Below, in pieces: positions 27,501 to 36,041 of a stretch of 64,000 bases of DNA. The position numbers were made by a program, and so were the translations under genes. Below the pieces are notes generated by a model, which saw only the letters and a program-made list of their open reading frames with translations, was not told where the DNA came from and did no database searches. The first letter of the stretch is position 1; each line of letters begins with the position of its first letter. The stretch is taken from the NCBI GenBank assembly GCA_944322255.1, contig CALUOK010000009.1, forward strand, positions 1 through 64,000, given 5' to 3'. The stretch comes from Candidatus Methanomethylophilaceae archaeon (lineage in GTDB: Archaea; Thermoplasmatota; Thermoplasmata; Methanomassiliicoccales; Methanomethylophilaceae).

Positions 27501-30264
27501 CGGAATCGTCGACATCAGCTCCGTCCTCCCCGGAACGTACTCCTACACCCTCTACAACGAGGCCGGAGACGCCATCGGAACCGGAAGCGTGACCATCTAC
27601 CCCGGCAGCAACGTCGGATTCGAGGTCTCCCCCACCACCAGGACGATCACCGTCACCGTCAACGACAACTTCGGCGACCCCGTCACCGACGGAGCGATCG
27701 TCGTCGCCACCAACCAGACCACTATGGCCCAGTTCACCGCCGAGGTCGAGGACGGAAAGGCCGTCATCACGGTCGTCTCCGGACAGTACAACCTCTCCAT
27801 GGGACAGGGCTACGTGTCCATGTACTCCAACAACGTCAACGCCAGTAGCGGCAACAGGACTGCCACCATCACGGCCTACGCCGCCCAGAGCGTCACCGTC
27901 TCCGGAGTCTCCGCCGGAACCGTCCTCATGGTCTCCGCCGGAACCTTCAGCACCGTGTCCTACGAGCTCGGCGGATCCGTCATGTTCGACGTCCCCGTCG
28001 GACTCGCCACCGAGAACATGCACTACACCGTCTACGGCGTCTCCGGCAACAACGTCTACCACGCCGTCTACACCGGAGGAAGCAGCATCTCTGTCGCCAG
28101 CGGCAACGCCGTCACAGTCTCCGGACAGCTCATGGACGGCGACAACAGCGAGGAGGGAACCGTCAGCTTCATCAGCGGCAACGACGAGTACTTCACCGTC
28201 GCCACCGACTCCGAGGGCAAGTTCAACGCCCTCCTGCCCAGCGGAACCTACACCGTCGCGGCCGACAACGGCAGCGACATGGTCTACTTCGGCACCGTCG
28301 GCGCGACATCCAGCACCGACATGGGCGAGATCGACCTCGTGGACGGAAGGAGGATCGGATACACCCTCAGGTACGAGAGCGGTCAGAGCGGCTCCAACCC
28401 CTACCTGCCCTTCGTGATGGGTGTCATCGAGTTCACCTACAACGAGAAGGCCTACACCCTGTACGGAATGACCAACACCAGCGGTGTCGTCAACTTCTAC
28501 ATCCCCGACGACGTCGACTCCGTCATCTCCCTCAACAACGCCGACGGAACCCTGGACAACAGCGTGTTCCACTGCGAGGAGCTGACCAGGGAGGTCTCCG
28601 CAGGAACATCCAACAACACCAGCTCGATCACCATCAGGGTCTACGACGCCGAGGACGAGGACGAGAAGAACTACGTCAAGGAGCAGTCTGTCGAGGCTCC
28701 CTTCGACATGAAGATCCAGTACTATGAGGACGATGACGACGTCACCCAGGACCTCGTGGCTGGTAAGATCTACAACCTCCGCCCCGGATCCTACGATGTC
28801 ACTATCGACGGCTCCACCGGACACTACTTCAAGGGAACCCTGTACCTCTACCCCGGAACCACCGAGTTCTATGGACTCGAGGACGTCGAGAACGTGGTCA
28901 CCGTCGAGGTCGAGAACGCCGAGACCGATGTGGTCTCCGTGTCCACCACCGACGGAACCTACCACAGGTTCGACGGAGGATACTACCTCGAGGTCGGATA
29001 CGAGTACTACCTCACATCCACCAACACCGACAGCGACGGAAAGGCCCTCATCGCATACGGATACGTCGACCTGACCGGAACCACCCAGGCGTCCTACAGC
29101 ATCGACATGACCGCCTCCGAGAAGAGGATGCAGGTCAACGGAAACGTGGGCGTCGTCGCGGACGGAACCATCACCGTCTCATACCAGTACAGGAACGCCG
29201 CGGTCCAGCACGACTTCGAAGTCACCGACGGTGCCTACACGCTCACGCTCCCCGCAGGAGTCTCCTCCGTGGACGTCTCCGTGGAGGTCAGCGCCACCAT
29301 CGACTCCGAGGAGCGCTACTTCGCCGCCACCGGAGAGTTCACCGGACTCGCCCTCGTGGAGAACGACGGAACCGTGACTCCCCAGGTCCGCAACATCGCG
29401 GTGCTCACCACCGACGCCCCCGCCGACGAGGACGAGGAGCAGCCCGGGTTCACCGCAACGATCAGGAACTCCACCTTCGCCGCCGGCAACGCCGAGGTCA
29501 CCGTGGAGATCACCAACAACTCCGGATCCGCCAGGACCTACCTCGTGACCGGAGGCTCCGAGCTCGCGCTCGACCAGGCCTACAGCGTCAACATCCCCGC
29601 AGGCGGAACGCAGACCGTCACCGTCAGGGGATACTACGACGCCAGCCGCGTCGCCCCTGGAACCGACGGTGTCAGCGTCACCGTCGAGGACATCAACGGC
29701 GCCGACTCCCAGACCCTCGACATCACCGACGGCGGAGACACCTCCGGCGCGGTCGACATCGAGATCCTCAAGGCCGGCGACGAGGGTGCCACAAGCAACG
29801 GCGTCTCCGCCTACCAGTACCTGTACGCGATCACCATCGTCAACAACAACGCCTGCACCCGCGACGTCACCGTCAACGTCACCGGAGTACCCTCCGGATG
29901 GTCCGTGACCATCATGGACGAGGACGGAAAGATCGTCGCCGAGAACGGAACCGCGTTCAAGGCCTACGGCCTGCAGACCACCGTCCTCTACGTGAAGCTG
30001 ATGCTCCTCGAGCCCGGACAGGAGTCCACAGCGGTTCCCGACATCACAGCCAGCGTCCAGGCCGGAGGAGTCAGCGAGCAGCTGACCCTGAGCGCCGGAA
30101 ACGTCGAGGTCACCACCGACGACATGTCCGTCTCCGGTGACAACGCGTTCGACGAGAGGTCCGGAGTGCCCGGAGGAATCTGGTTCCTCGTGGCGGTCAT
30201 CCTGCTGATGCTCGTCGCGATATTCTGGCTCGCAAGCAAGAGGGGGGTGTTCTCACGCAGATGA
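24571..30264 (+). CDS. STT3/AglB-like multi-spanning protein with giant beta-sandwich ectodomain
   Basis: An 1897-residue membrane protein. Residues about 35-500 hold a dozen or so hydrophobic segments and resemble the archaeal oligosaccharyltransferase AglB, for example YHLHVIESILNGSY ... VNYPVGGLNVYPPLFDF. The expected catalytic features are altered: the first loop has GSSAQYHL (about 67-74) where AglB has an aspartate, and the WWDYG block reads SWIDYA (about 544-549). Residues about 850-1860 are strings of beta-sandwich repeats resembling carboxypeptidase-regulatory or Ig-like domains (FDGTVTYSGHAVDGATVSVY type), rich in Ser, Thr, Gly and Asp. A final membrane segment (about 1869-1889) ends in KRGVFSRR. 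It may be a divergent transferase or a structural envelope protein. Coupled by ATGA to the next gene. Confidence 0.75.
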   Translation: MEIFRMSRFRKESTAPEETGAVREKSGNGWLKNHWCALSLCIIVIVAFALRTVFAYGISADGGFALSGGSSAQYHLHVIESILNGSYSMTDSAVNYPVGGLNVYPPLFDFIGAGIASVLTAFGMGTTEAASAAIGALNPIIGALTCIPVYLVAKEMFDKRVGVVAALIFAFLALPISTTVFSSGTEYGLAAFLVAFMAWFAVKMVKAADAEDADKKAVLVNALITGVFLALAALTWNGFRFLVVIMVVAMVLQIVVDRFRGRDFQTVLFGYIVAILVGTLIPAAYYLPAGLWDAVYSGPLLMAVISVVLSLVFMAIRSKPWIVVVPALVVVFVVIAAVLAVAAPGLYNALIFGNSIYTGSIMDELASSYVSMSNVSAYYGWLTMWLPICYALYSTYVYLRRDHSATRLFVTLWMFGMFFAVWTSYANAAVVGSVFAVGSAVVIVRVLEQANLKDWYTSMKTAGFPGLFRKMIKPFPFASVIIVAFLIVVPNVSFAVDAGISNNSDADYYFSGNTQYTIKTGDSYPIGGVWDEYGSVEKDGALVSWIDYANDAVAQGGFDTVVDSVGGGTSAVAQMYMSSGAAGSVAAMMMRLIMSNDVDDFASCFGDHSDVFADIRSYIEDPSKAVDVINANPEAFGSIRSDITDENAVYLAAIERITGSMSTVEIMNAYDAVCDVSGEKISYVIADSSMLPLQYGDGDTFSTIAYFGDYKVDGYGAATQFYSYNTYYGYTVYTDAMYDTFLWRAMIGPSAAEAGFTGSNASYNYLVALSSSDGSEGSVKAMPGYGLAGYEVVYWQVMYNPDSDALVTDDGWEYMDAYEAIAKQAAEGGSINYLSSIVMLHYTGVSDEPTTFDGTVTYSGHAVDGATVSVYQYSETFGQYTLYSESRTIGGEYSVLVPSGDYRIQISIGDVVLQSFTADSAVQNYDIPATTVDGAVMVGDDVYDAEDMILKLTGGATLADDAEGIVDSDSSEIPVVDGIVDISSVLPGTYSYTLYNEAGDAIGTGSVTIYPGSNVGFEVSPTTRTITVTVNDNFGDPVTDGAIVVATNQTTMAQFTAEVEDGKAVITVVSGQYNLSMGQGYVSMYSNNVNASSGNRTATITAYAAQSVTVSGVSAGTVLMVSAGTFSTVSYELGGSVMFDVPVGLATENMHYTVYGVSGNNVYHAVYTGGSSISVASGNAVTVSGQLMDGDNSEEGTVSFISGNDEYFTVATDSEGKFNALLPSGTYTVAADNGSDMVYFGTVGATSSTDMGEIDLVDGRRIGYTLRYESGQSGSNPYLPFVMGVIEFTYNEKAYTLYGMTNTSGVVNFYIPDDVDSVISLNNADGTLDNSVFHCEELTREVSAGTSNNTSSITIRVYDAEDEDEKNYVKEQSVEAPFDMKIQYYEDDDDVTQDLVAGKIYNLRPGSYDVTIDGSTGHYFKGTLYLYPGTTEFYGLEDVENVVTVEVENAETDVVSVSTTDGTYHRFDGGYYLEVGYEYYLTSTNTDSDGKALIAYGYVDLTGTTQASYSIDMTASEKRMQVNGNVGVVADGTITVSYQYRNAAVQHDFEVTDGAYTLTLPAGVSSVDVSVEVSATIDSEERYFAATGEFTGLALVENDGTVTPQVRNIAVLTTDAPADEDEEQPGFTATIRNSTFAAGNAEVTVEITNNSGSARTYLVTGGSELALDQAYSVNIPAGGTQTVTVRGYYDASRVAPGTDGVSVTVEDINGADSQTLDITDGGDTSGAVDIEILKAGDEGATSNGVSAYQYLYAITIVNNNACTRDVTVNVTGVPSGWSVTIMDEDGKIVAENGTAFKAYGLQTTVLYVKLMLLEPGQESTAVPDITASVQAGGVSEQLTLSAGNVEVTTDDMSVSGDNAFDERSGVPGGIWFLVAVILLMLVAIFWLASKRGVFSRR

Positions 30265-31103
30265 AGACAGCAACAGCAGCCATCGCCGTCCTGGCGGTGC
30301 TCGCACTCTGTATCGTCCCCATGCAGGGGGTGTACGGAGACTTCGCGGACATAACCGGTGAGAAGAACGTGATCGGCGTCGGAGACGATGCTGACTACCA
30401 GATCATCTACACCAACCACGACTACGACGACGCCGAGACCTATCCGAACCTCAGCATGTCCATCGAGTACGATGCCAAGCTCGTCGACGAGGACGGGGAC
30501 ACCGTGAGCAACGGCGTGAGCCCGAGCTCCGGCGACCTCGACAACGGTACAGCCGAGACGCTGACCGTCTCCGCTCCCGACGACGCCGGCAGGTACAGAC
30601 TGGTCGTCGAGTACACGGTCGACGCATCCTACACCGTCACCGACGAGGAGGGCAACACCACCACCGAGAACCTGGACGTCCCCGTGAGGACCGAGGAGTT
30701 CCCCATCGCGGTCGTCGAGCCCGTCACCCTCTCCGTGACCCTGTCCAACAGCTCCGGGGAGCCCCTCCGCGGCTATGGAGTCTACTTCTACGTGGACGGA
30801 CAGATGATGGAGGACAGCTACACCGTGATCAACCTCGAGGGCGACGGAACGACCACCATCTCCTACGAGTGGATCACCGACGCCGGAAACGGATCCCACG
30901 AGTTCCGTGTCGAGGCGGCCGACGGCGGCAACATGGTGGACATCGTCGGACTCGGAGAGTCCCACACGTTCTACCTGGGCGACAACGACTACACCTGGAT
31001 CATCGTCCTGCTGGTGGTAGTCATCGTCCTGCTGGTCCTGGTCATGGTCTGGGTCTACCGCAAGCCCGTGAAGAACTACGGAAAGCCCAAGTCCAGGCGC
31101 TGA
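30261..31103 (+). CDS. Secreted, C-terminally membrane-anchored beta-sandwich protein
   Basis: A 280-residue protein. Residues 1-26 are a signal peptide (KTATAAIAVLAVLALCIVP), the middle is one or two Ig-like beta-sandwich domains (DDADYQIIYTNHD; DAGRYRLVVEYTV; HEFRVEAADGG), and about 247-269 is a membrane segment followed by a basic tail (YRKPVKNYGKPKSRR). The bulk faces outside. The start overlaps the STT3-like stop, so the two are made together and may form a cell-surface complex. No known enzyme motif. Confidence 0.75.
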   Translation: MKTATAAIAVLAVLALCIVPMQGVYGDFADITGEKNVIGVGDDADYQIIYTNHDYDDAETYPNLSMSIEYDAKLVDEDGDTVSNGVSPSSGDLDNGTAETLTVSAPDDAGRYRLVVEYTVDASYTVTDEEGNTTTENLDVPVRTEEFPIAVVEPVTLSVTLSNSSGEPLRGYGVYFYVDGQMMEDSYTVINLEGDGTTTISYEWITDAGNGSHEFRVEAADGGNMVDIVGLGESHTFYLGDNDYTWIIVLLVVVIVLLVLVMVWVYRKPVKNYGKPKSRR

Positions 31104-31117
31104 AAACCTGAATAAAC

Positions 31118-31137
31118 GGGAGGGCTCCGGCCCTCCC
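31118..31137. terminator. Hairpin with TCCG loop between convergent genes
   Basis: GGGAGGGC (31118-31125) and GCCCTCCC (31130-31137) form a perfect 8-base stem around loop TCCG (an UNCG-type tetraloop when transcribed from the plus strand). It lies between the secreted-protein gene (plus) and the translin-like gene (minus). Confidence 0.6.
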
Positions 31138-31141
31138 CACT

Positions 31142-31741
31142 TCAATGAGTTTCTCGGGCCTCCATGCCGAGGCCCATAACCGACGCCGTGGTCATGTCGG
31201 ACCTGGTGCGGTCCATTATCCCGCGCACGATGTCCTGCTTCCTCCTGACCGGCGCGATCGCATCGGGGACGTCTAGCTGCATGAACTCGCCGCTCACCTC
31301 CTCCATGACGGAGAAGAAGCGTCTGGCGCCCTCCATGTCGCCGTCCATGAGCCTGGCGGTGACGATCCTCCTGAGCTCCCCGACGCAGTCCCCCAGACCG
31401 AGGACCCACGCCGGCGCGGTCACCCCCAGGTCGGACCCGGAGGGTACGCGGCCCTCGGACACGATGGACTCGAGGATGGACGCCTCGGCGTACTCCATCA
31501 TGGCGTCCTGTACCACTGCGGACACAAGGACCTCGGGGGTCTCTGCGGAAAGGAGCTCCTCCAGGGCCTGGCGCATCTCCCCAAGGTATCCGCCGCGGTC
31601 CTCGCCGACGTGCACGGCGTGGATGACCCTCTTGCTCAGTCTGATGACCCTGCGGGACCTGGCGACCGCCAGCTCCCTGTCCCTCTCGATCCTGTCGAAC
31701 TCCTCCGCCGCCGAGCGGACGTTCTCCGCGATGCCTTCCAT
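31142..31741 (-). CDS. Translin family RNA-binding protein
   Basis: A 199-residue all-helical protein matching archaeal translin-like proteins. Seen: EEFDRIERDRELAVARSRRVIRLSKRVIHAVH (the basic nucleic-acid helix), LLSAETPEVLVSAVVQDAMMEYAEASI with acidic residues that in the nuclease relatives bind metal, and the C-terminal LDVPDAIAPVRRKQDIVRGIMDRTRSDMT. Archaeal members may be ribonucleases on tRNA or other RNA; the catalytic set cannot be judged here. 28 bases upstream of truA and on the same strand. Confidence 0.8.
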   Translation of the reverse strand: MEGIAENVRSAAEEFDRIERDRELAVARSRRVIRLSKRVIHAVHVGEDRGGYLGEMRQALEELLSAETPEVLVSAVVQDAMMEYAEASILESIVSEGRVPSGSDLGVTAPAWVLGLGDCVGELRRIVTARLMDGDMEGARRFFSVMEEVSGEFMQLDVPDAIAPVRRKQDIVRGIMDRTRSDMTTASVMGLGMEARETH

Positions 31742-31769
31742 GGAGGGGTGATGGCGGTACGGAGATATA

Positions 31770-32546
31770 TCAGAGCGAGCGGAAGAAGCCCCCGACGAGC
31801 CCGGCGGAGAAGATGCCCTCGTCCCTCTTAGCGGAGAGAACGCCGCTGGACGACGGGGTGAAGACGACGCCCTCGTAGGAGACGTCGGTGAGAGTCAGCG
31901 CGTCCGCCCTGGCCACGCCGAAGTTCACGTCCCTGCCGTCCAGCGCGTCGCGGACGTCCTGCAGGGTGCTGTGGCCGGAGGCGACCTCCCTGATGGCGGA
32001 CGCCGTCCTGCGGACCATGTTCCACAGGAAGAACCTGGCGCGGTACGTCAGGATCAGCGCATCCCCGTCCTCGGACACGTCTATGGAGTCTATCGTGACG
32101 ACGGTCGGCTTCCCGTCCGGGCGGCAGAACCTGGCGAAGTCGTGCTCGCCCACGAAAAGTCCCGCGCACTCCCTCGCCAGTTCCGGATCCAATCCTTCCG
32201 ACGGAAGGACGTACCTGTACTCCCTGGACGAGGCGTGGCGGGGGTAGAAGTCGTCGCCCACCCAGGAGTACGCCGTGTAGTACACGCCATCCGAGACGGC
32301 GTTGAGCGCCCTGAGGAGCGCATCCGGGTCCTCGAACCCGGTGTTGAAGGCCGCGACGTTGCCGAGGGCGTTGACCCCCTTGTCCGTGCGGCTGGCTATG
32401 CTCAGGCCGAGGTCGTCCCCCTCGAGGTGGCAGACCCTGAGGAGGGCGGACCTCATCTCGCCCTCCACGGTCCTGGCGCCCGGTTGCATCTGCGAGCCGG
32501 AGAATCCATCCCCGAGGTAGGCGAACCTGACGGCTATGCGCCTCAT
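31770..32546 (-). CDS. truA: tRNA pseudouridine synthase A
   Basis: A 258-residue pseudouridine synthase for tRNA anticodon-arm positions 38-40. The catalytic aspartate is in SIASRTDKGVNALGNVAAF, and further TruA segments are FYPRHASSREYRYVL, ARFFLWNMVRR and the N-terminal FAYLGDGFSGSQMQPG. Start ATG 32546 is chosen for the N-terminus and overlaps the purD stop by 4 bases. Confidence 0.94.
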   Translation of the reverse strand: MRRIAVRFAYLGDGFSGSQMQPGARTVEGEMRSALLRVCHLEGDDLGLSIASRTDKGVNALGNVAAFNTGFEDPDALLRALNAVSDGVYYTAYSWVGDDFYPRHASSREYRYVLPSEGLDPELARECAGLFVGEHDFARFCRPDGKPTVVTIDSIDVSEDGDALILTYRARFFLWNMVRRTASAIREVASGHSTLQDVRDALDGRDVNFGVARADALTLTDVSYEGVVFTPSSSGVLSAKRDEGIFSAGLVGGFFRSL

Positions 32547-33865
32547 GCTGAACGGAGTTCCCTCATGTGGTCGACCCTGCGCTGAACCAGCGCGCGGGTG
32601 CCGATGTCGTGGCGGACGGCCATGGCGTCGCACTTCACGTTCTTGAGGGCGGCCTCGCAGTTGGACTCGGCCTCCTCCAGGGTGTCGGCCACACCGACGA
32701 TCCCCAGGGACCTGGAGGTCCCGGTGACGAGCTTCCCGTCCCTCATGTCGACGTTCGCGTAGTACACGACCGCTCCGGCGGCCCTGACGGCGTCCTCGTC
32801 CACGGAGATCTCGTGTCCGGACTCGGACTTCACCCCGTATCCCCTGGGCACGACGTACTTGCACACGGTCGCCTTCTCGGCGAAGCGCACGTCCCTGTCC
32901 AGGGTGCCGGTGGCCATCATGCGGCACACGTCCTCGAAGTCGTCCCCGATGAGTGAGAGCACGTTCATGGCCTCGGGGTCACCGAACCTGGCGTTGATCT
33001 CGATGATCCTGGGTCCGTTCACGGTCAGCATGAACTGGCCGTACATGGTGCCCCTGTAGGGGCAGCCCTCCTCGGCCATGGCGTCGACGATGGACTGCAG
33101 GATGGCCAGGGCCTGCTCCCTCTCCTCCTGGGTGATGAAGGGCAGGAGGTGGTCCGCGTCGGTGTACGAGCCCATGCCGCCGGTGTTGGGTCCCACGTCG
33201 CCCTCGTAGGCGCGCTTGTGGTCCTGGACCAGCGGGAGCGGGACGATCCTCTTCCCGTCCACGAAGACCATCTGGGTGAACTCCTCGCCCACGGCCTTCT
33301 CCTCCAGGATGACGCCGGCTCCGCCGATGTTCTGGTCAAAGATCTCGTTGATGTACTCCATCGTCTCCTCGAAGGAGTGCAGGTGCTCGCCCTGGACCTT
33401 GACGCCCTTGCCGCCGGTGAGCCCGACGGGCTTGACGACGATCTCGTGGTCCACGGTTTTGATGTATTCCTCGGCGTCCTTCGCGTTGTCGAAGTGGGCG
33501 AAGTCGAGGTTGCCGGCGATGCCGTGCCTGGCCACCAGCTCCCTCATGAAGGTCTTGGAGGTCTCGATCCTGGCGGCGGCCTTTGTTGGCGCGGCGCAGG
33601 GGATGCCCTCGGCCTCGAGGGCGTCGACGATGCCCACCTCGAGGGGGGCCTCGGGCCCGATGAACGCGAGCTCGACCCCTTTCTCCTTCGCGAAGGCGAC
33701 GACCTTCGCGATGTCCTTCTCGTCGCAGAGCAGATGCTCCTTCGACCTGGCGATGATGCCCGGATTGGCGTTCTTCATCACGGCGTAAATCTCGGAGCCG
33801 GAGCGGGACAGCGCCTCCACGGCGGCGTGCTCCCTGCCCCCTCCTCCAACGGCGAGGACCTTCAT
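32543..33865 (-). CDS. purD: Phosphoribosylamine-glycine ligase (GAR synthetase)
   Basis: A 440-residue ATP-grasp enzyme of purine synthesis. Seen: VLAVGGGGREHA at the N-terminus, FIGPEAPLEVG, PTKAAARIETSKTFM, the ATP-grasp lysine block VVKPVGLTGGKGVKV, NTGGMGSY, and the metal-binding IIEINARFGDPEAM. Normal length. ATG 33865 (MKVLAV) has GGTG just upstream; a second ATG three codons earlier (33874) is possible. Confidence 0.96.
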   Translation of the reverse strand: MKVLAVGGGGREHAAVEALSRSGSEIYAVMKNANPGIIARSKEHLLCDEKDIAKVVAFAKEKGVELAFIGPEAPLEVGIVDALEAEGIPCAAPTKAAARIETSKTFMRELVARHGIAGNLDFAHFDNAKDAEEYIKTVDHEIVVKPVGLTGGKGVKVQGEHLHSFEETMEYINEIFDQNIGGAGVILEEKAVGEEFTQMVFVDGKRIVPLPLVQDHKRAYEGDVGPNTGGMGSYTDADHLLPFITQEEREQALAILQSIVDAMAEEGCPYRGTMYGQFMLTVNGPRIIEINARFGDPEAMNVLSLIGDDFEDVCRMMATGTLDRDVRFAEKATVCKYVVPRGYGVKSESGHEISVDEDAVRAAGAVVYYANVDMRDGKLVTGTSRSLGIVGVADTLEEAESNCEAALKNVKCDAMAVRHDIGTRALVQRRVDHMRELRSA

Positions 33866-33876
33866 TTGATGCACCT

Positions 33877-34527
33877 TCAGAGCTTGAGGGCCGCGAGGAT
33901 CTCGTCGAGCCCCTGCTCCTTCTTAACGCTGCATTTGTAGATGTTCTTTGTGCCGCCCATGAGCTTGTTGTAGTCCCTGGCGATGACCTCGGGGTCCACG
34001 TCCACGGCCTCGGCGATGTCGATCTTGTTGAGGACGGCCACGTCGGAGTGGATGAAGATGTCGTGGTGCTTCCTGACCATGTCGTCCCCCTCGGTGGTGG
34101 AGATGACGACGACCCTGTAGTCGGTTCCCAGGGGGAAGTCGGCGGGGCACACAAGGTTCCCGACGTTCTCGATGAAGATGACGTCGTAGTCGTCCAGGTC
34201 GATCTCGGCCAGGGTCTTCTTGACGAGGTTGGCGTCGAGGTGGCACTCGTGGCCGGTGTTGCAGTTCACGGAGTGCAGCCCGGACTTCTCGAACCTGGTG
34301 TAGTCGTCGGCACCGGTGACGTCCCCCGCGATGGCGCACACGCGGACGCCCTTGGCCCTGAGCTTCTCGGCCAGTTTGATGATGAGGGCGGTCTTCCCGG
34401 CTCCGATGGATCCCATGAAGTCGACGGACTTGATGCCCTTGCTCCTCATGAGGCGGTAGTTCTCATGGGCGATCTTGTTGTTCTCCTTCAGGACATCGAT
34501 TTCCATTCCGGGCTGTACTATGTGCAT
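33877..34527 (-). CDS. hypB: Hydrogenase nickel-incorporation GTPase HypB
   Basis: A 216-residue SIMIBI GTPase that delivers nickel to NiFe hydrogenases. The P-loop GSIGAGKTAL is at about residues 39-48. The dimer-interface metal site is CNTGHECHLDANLV, the G3 region FIENVGNLVCP and the G4 motif NKID. It lacks the N-terminal CxxCGC nickel site of some bacterial HypB, as is usual in archaea. CTAAATAG (34550-34557, minus) lies 23-30 bases before ATG 34527 and supports this start over an upstream one. No hypA or hydrogenase genes are in the window. Confidence 0.94.
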   Translation of the reverse strand: MHIVQPGMEIDVLKENNKIAHENYRLMRSKGIKSVDFMGSIGAGKTALIIKLAEKLRAKGVRVCAIAGDVTGADDYTRFEKSGLHSVNCNTGHECHLDANLVKKTLAEIDLDDYDVIFIENVGNLVCPADFPLGTDYRVVVISTTEGDDMVRKHHDIFIHSDVAVLNKIDIAEAVDVDPEVIARDYNKLMGGTKNIYKCSVKKEQGLDEILAALKL

Positions 34528-34592
34528 GGTTCGCCGTAGCCGGTGCATACTATTTAGCTTGTTCGTGCTACTCTAGTTTCTTAAGTAAGAAT

Positions 34593-34615
34593 AAAAGGAA
34601 GGGGCCCGGAGGCCC
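34593..34615 (-). terminator. Hairpin with TCCG loop plus T-rich tail
   Basis: Read on the minus strand, GGGCC-TCCG-GGCCC (34602-34615) is followed by CTTCCTTTTATT. It directly follows the small membrane-protein gene ending at 34623. It looks like an intrinsic terminator with a UNCG-type loop. Confidence 0.65.
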
Positions 34616-34622
34616 AGTGTTT

Positions 34623-35027
34623 TCAGTTGGTGACGATTCCAAACTCGGAGCCGTAGGTCTCCTTGGCCACGGACGACACCCCGTCGAGCTCCAGGGCCGC
34701 GTCGACGATTGAGTCCACGTCGGAGCCGCCAGCATCCAGGAGGACGATGACCAGGGTGCGGTTCTCGAACACCTTTCCGCCGTCGACGTAGGCGCCGTTG
34801 GCCCAGTACATGGTGTATCCCATCTTGTGGTCCCCTGAGATCAGGTTCTTCAGCTGGGACTCCACGGAGTCCATCTGGCTCTGGGTGGCGTCGCCGTCCA
34901 TCCCGACGTAGATCCTGTAGCGGTCGTCGGCTCCGTCGGTGGCGACCATGGTCACCGCAGCGGCGGCGATTATGACGGCCACGACCGAGAACACGATCGC
35001 TGCTTTCGGCACTGTGTCGTAGTCCAT
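34623..35027 (-). CDS. Small membrane-anchored protein of unknown function
   Basis: A 134-residue protein with one N-terminal membrane segment (about 9-28, AAIVFSVVAVIIAAAAVTMV) and a soluble alpha/beta domain outside (YVGMDGDATQSQMDSVESQL ... TLVIVLLDAGGSDVDSIVDAALEL). The domain could be a ferredoxin-like fold, but I do not recognise the family. ATG 35027 gives a compact protein; the open frame extends 18 codons upstream without a good site. Confidence 0.65.
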   Translation of the reverse strand: MDYDTVPKAAIVFSVVAVIIAAAAVTMVATDGADDRYRIYVGMDGDATQSQMDSVESQLKNLISGDHKMGYTMYWANGAYVDGGKVFENRTLVIVLLDAGGSDVDSIVDAALELDGVSSVAKETYGSEFGIVTN

Positions 35028-35199
35028 GGTCCCGGCAGGGCGACCCCTTGATAAACAGTGCGGAAGGGATGCTCGGTGCATGGGGCAGGCCTGTAGGGAT
35101 CCGATGTCGCCAACCGGGGTGATGGATCTCCGACAGGGGTACGGAGAGTCCGTAATCTACTTCGGTGTCGGTTAAGACGGCCGACGACGATTACACATC

Positions 35200-35871
35200 A
35201 TGTCCCCGGACCCCCGCAGGGAGCTCAGGCGCCTACAGGATTCCCCCGTTTTCAAGACCTACACCGAACTCAGGCGCATGTCCATGTGCTACGGGATGAT
35301 GGACGCGAAGCTCTCGGAGCTCCAGGAGGCGGTCCGCCGCGTGAGGTGCTCCGGGCCGGCCCGCTGGAGCAGCTACGACGCCATAGAGTCGGAGACCATG
35401 GAGGTGTGCCAGCTACTGGCGGACTTCCTGTCCAGGATGTACTCGTGCAAGAACCTGGCGTCCGTCATGGCCAAGAGGCACGGCATCGACCGCGAGTTCA
35501 GGTCGTTGAAGCATGACTGCCTGGGCTTCGAGGCGTCGGTGGTCGTGAACCTCAGGAACTACGTGGTCCACGTGGACATGATGCCCCTGGAGATCGACGT
35601 CAGGGACGGCAGGATCCTCTTCACGAGGAGGTGCAGAGGGGACGATATCTGGAGCGTCAGCCAGAAGGTGTTCCTCCGGGAGACGGACCTGGAGTCCCTG
35701 CTGACGACGTACTCGGAGGAGGTCTCGGTGTTCTACGCCAGGTTCTTCGGGATGCTCACGGAGTCCATGCGCTCCAGTCTGGGGGAGTGCAGGCGGGAGG
35801 TCGGGGAGCTCAACCGCAGGCTGGGGTACGAGATGGTCAGGTTCGACCCCATGGCTGGGATCAGGGCTTGA
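35200..35871 (+). CDS. Hypothetical protein with HEPN-like R-x4-H motif
   Basis: A 223-residue, mostly helical protein. Residues 117-125 (VNLRNYVVH) contain Arg119-Asn-x3-His124, the R-N-x3-H pattern of HEPN ribonucleases, at the end of a long helix as expected. The rest (LSELQEAVRRVR; CQLLADFLSRMYS) is not recognised. HEPN proteins are common RNases in toxin-antitoxin and defence systems. No nucleotidyltransferase partner is adjacent. It lies 170 bases before the conflict-type cluster and on the same strand, but a separate promoter is likely. Confidence 0.55.
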   Translation: MSPDPRRELRRLQDSPVFKTYTELRRMSMCYGMMDAKLSELQEAVRRVRCSGPARWSSYDAIESETMEVCQLLADFLSRMYSCKNLASVMAKRHGIDREFRSLKHDCLGFEASVVVNLRNYVVHVDMMPLEIDVRDGRILFTRRCRGDDIWSVSQKVFLRETDLESLLTTYSEEVSVFYARFFGMLTESMRSSLGECRREVGELNRRLGYEMVRFDPMAGIRA

Positions 35872-36041
35872 GCGGCTGTCCGGTCTGTTCGCTGGGTCAC
35901 AGCGGATTCATCTCTTCTGTACACTAACCTGTTCATATGTGTATGTCGCAGTGAATCCCTGGGTCTTTTCAAGCAGGGCATCGGTGTCAGGACCTATTAC
36001 CAAATATATCCCAACTGGGATTATGGACAGGTAGGGGTAAG

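Noticed and set aside
24661-28965. 1434-codon open frame on the minus strand
   Set aside because: It is antisense to the STT3-like gene. Strong codon bias for C at third positions keeps the opposite frame open; the product is a Gly/Val/Asp-rich sequence with no domain.
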